Origin: Paracoccus sulfuroxidans
GTDB lineage: Bacteria > Pseudomonadota > Alphaproteobacteria > Rhodobacterales > Rhodobacteraceae
Assembly (NCBI RefSeq): GCF_007830335.1
Contig: NZ_VLKU01000001.1
Location: 186,001-250,000, forward strand
Direction: 5' to 3'
Length of the DNA: 64,000 bases
The position numbers and the translations under genes are program-made. Position 1 is the stretch's first letter. Every line of letters begins with the position of its first letter. This document shows positions 63,900-64,000 of the stretch, in pieces. The notes beneath the pieces are model-generated. The model was given only the letters and a program-made list of their open reading frames with translations, searched no databases and was not told the DNA's origin.

Positions 63900-64000
63900 A
63901 TGAAACATAGTGTTGACGTGCATGTCGGGAAACGCATTCGCCACCGTAGGTGGATGATTGGCATGACACAGCAACAATTGGCAGAGAAAGTTGGGATCAA
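63900..64000 (+). CDS. XRE-family helix-turn-helix regulator, truncated by the window end
   Basis: Only the first 33 codons are inside the window, from ATG 63900 with GAGG nine bases upstream. They begin MKHSVDVHVGKRIRHRRWMI and contain the HTH start MTQQQLAEKVGI. This is the opening of a helix-turn-helix regulator family of about 120-130 residues common in Rhodobacteraceae. The 165 bases between it and the divergent oxidoreductase should hold both promoters. Confidence 0.8.
   Translation, partial: MKHSVDVHVGKRIRHRRWMIGMTQQQLAEKVGI

Overview
The window reads as chromosomal DNA from a GC-rich alphaproteobacterium of the Rhodobacterales, most likely Paracoccus or a close relative. Support comes from Rhodobacteraceae-style gene content and order: purD beside xseA, PutA divergent from an Lrp-type regulator, clpP-clpX, NDUFA12-mlaD-DUF2155-aat-accCB, aroKB divergent from a xerD operon, a fused MrpA-MrpB, a Hint-domain protein, and an MKH...GKRIRHRRW-type XRE regulator at the right edge. 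This is judgement from the proteins; no database search was run. I see no rRNA, tRNA, CRISPR array, transposase or prophage.

Left part (1-19.5 kb): purine synthesis and DNA repair (purD, xseA), an MFS carrier, KDPG aldolase, a ygiC-ygiB pair, a large PutA with its divergent Lrp/PutR regulator, a five-gene Dpp/Opp-type ABC transporter, a VIT1-family membrane protein, and an aldehyde dehydrogenase-SDR pair.

Middle (19.5-44 kb): a SitABCD-type manganese/iron ABC transporter divergent from a Fur/Mur regulator, with a good candidate operator between them; a translationally coupled pth-DUF2332-DUF2237-DUF4893 chain; clpP and clpX with a clear terminator; envelope and respiratory accessory genes; accBC; an LpxL-like acyltransferase; transketolase; a two-domain HxRRGD glycosyltransferase; the xerD operon; and aroKB.

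Right part (43.6-64 kb): a six-cistron Mrp cation/proton antiporter (mrpA and mrpB fused), followed by a surface-polysaccharide region. One six-gene operon (55885 to 49887, minus strand) encodes a CE2-like SGNH esterase, a GT61 glycosyltransferase, a hexapeptide acyltransferase, an AMP-forming ligase, an acyl carrier protein and a fold-type III PLP decarboxylase. The last three resemble carrier-protein-based amino-acid activation and decarboxylation modules (BtrJ/BtrI/BtrK, or the exosortase-A-associated ligase and decarboxylase), but no exosortase is present. Beside it lies a gmd-colC-colD operon. Its aminotransferase-like enzyme has His in place of the PLP lysine, the hallmark of the GDP-colitose 3-dehydratase ColD, so the strain probably makes GDP-L-colitose. 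The HxRRGD glycosyltransferase at 37-39 kb belongs to a fold that includes fucosyl- and colitosyltransferases and is a plausible but unproven user of that sugar. The window ends with a Hint protein, a BAX-inhibitor-1 protein, a quinone oxidoreductase and the truncated XRE regulator.

Across the window a short intergenic repeat (TTCTTCGTTG...AAATACCC) occurs three times, and several convergent gene pairs share their stop codons. No stretch above 300 bases lacks a gene except 61501-61894, which is described.
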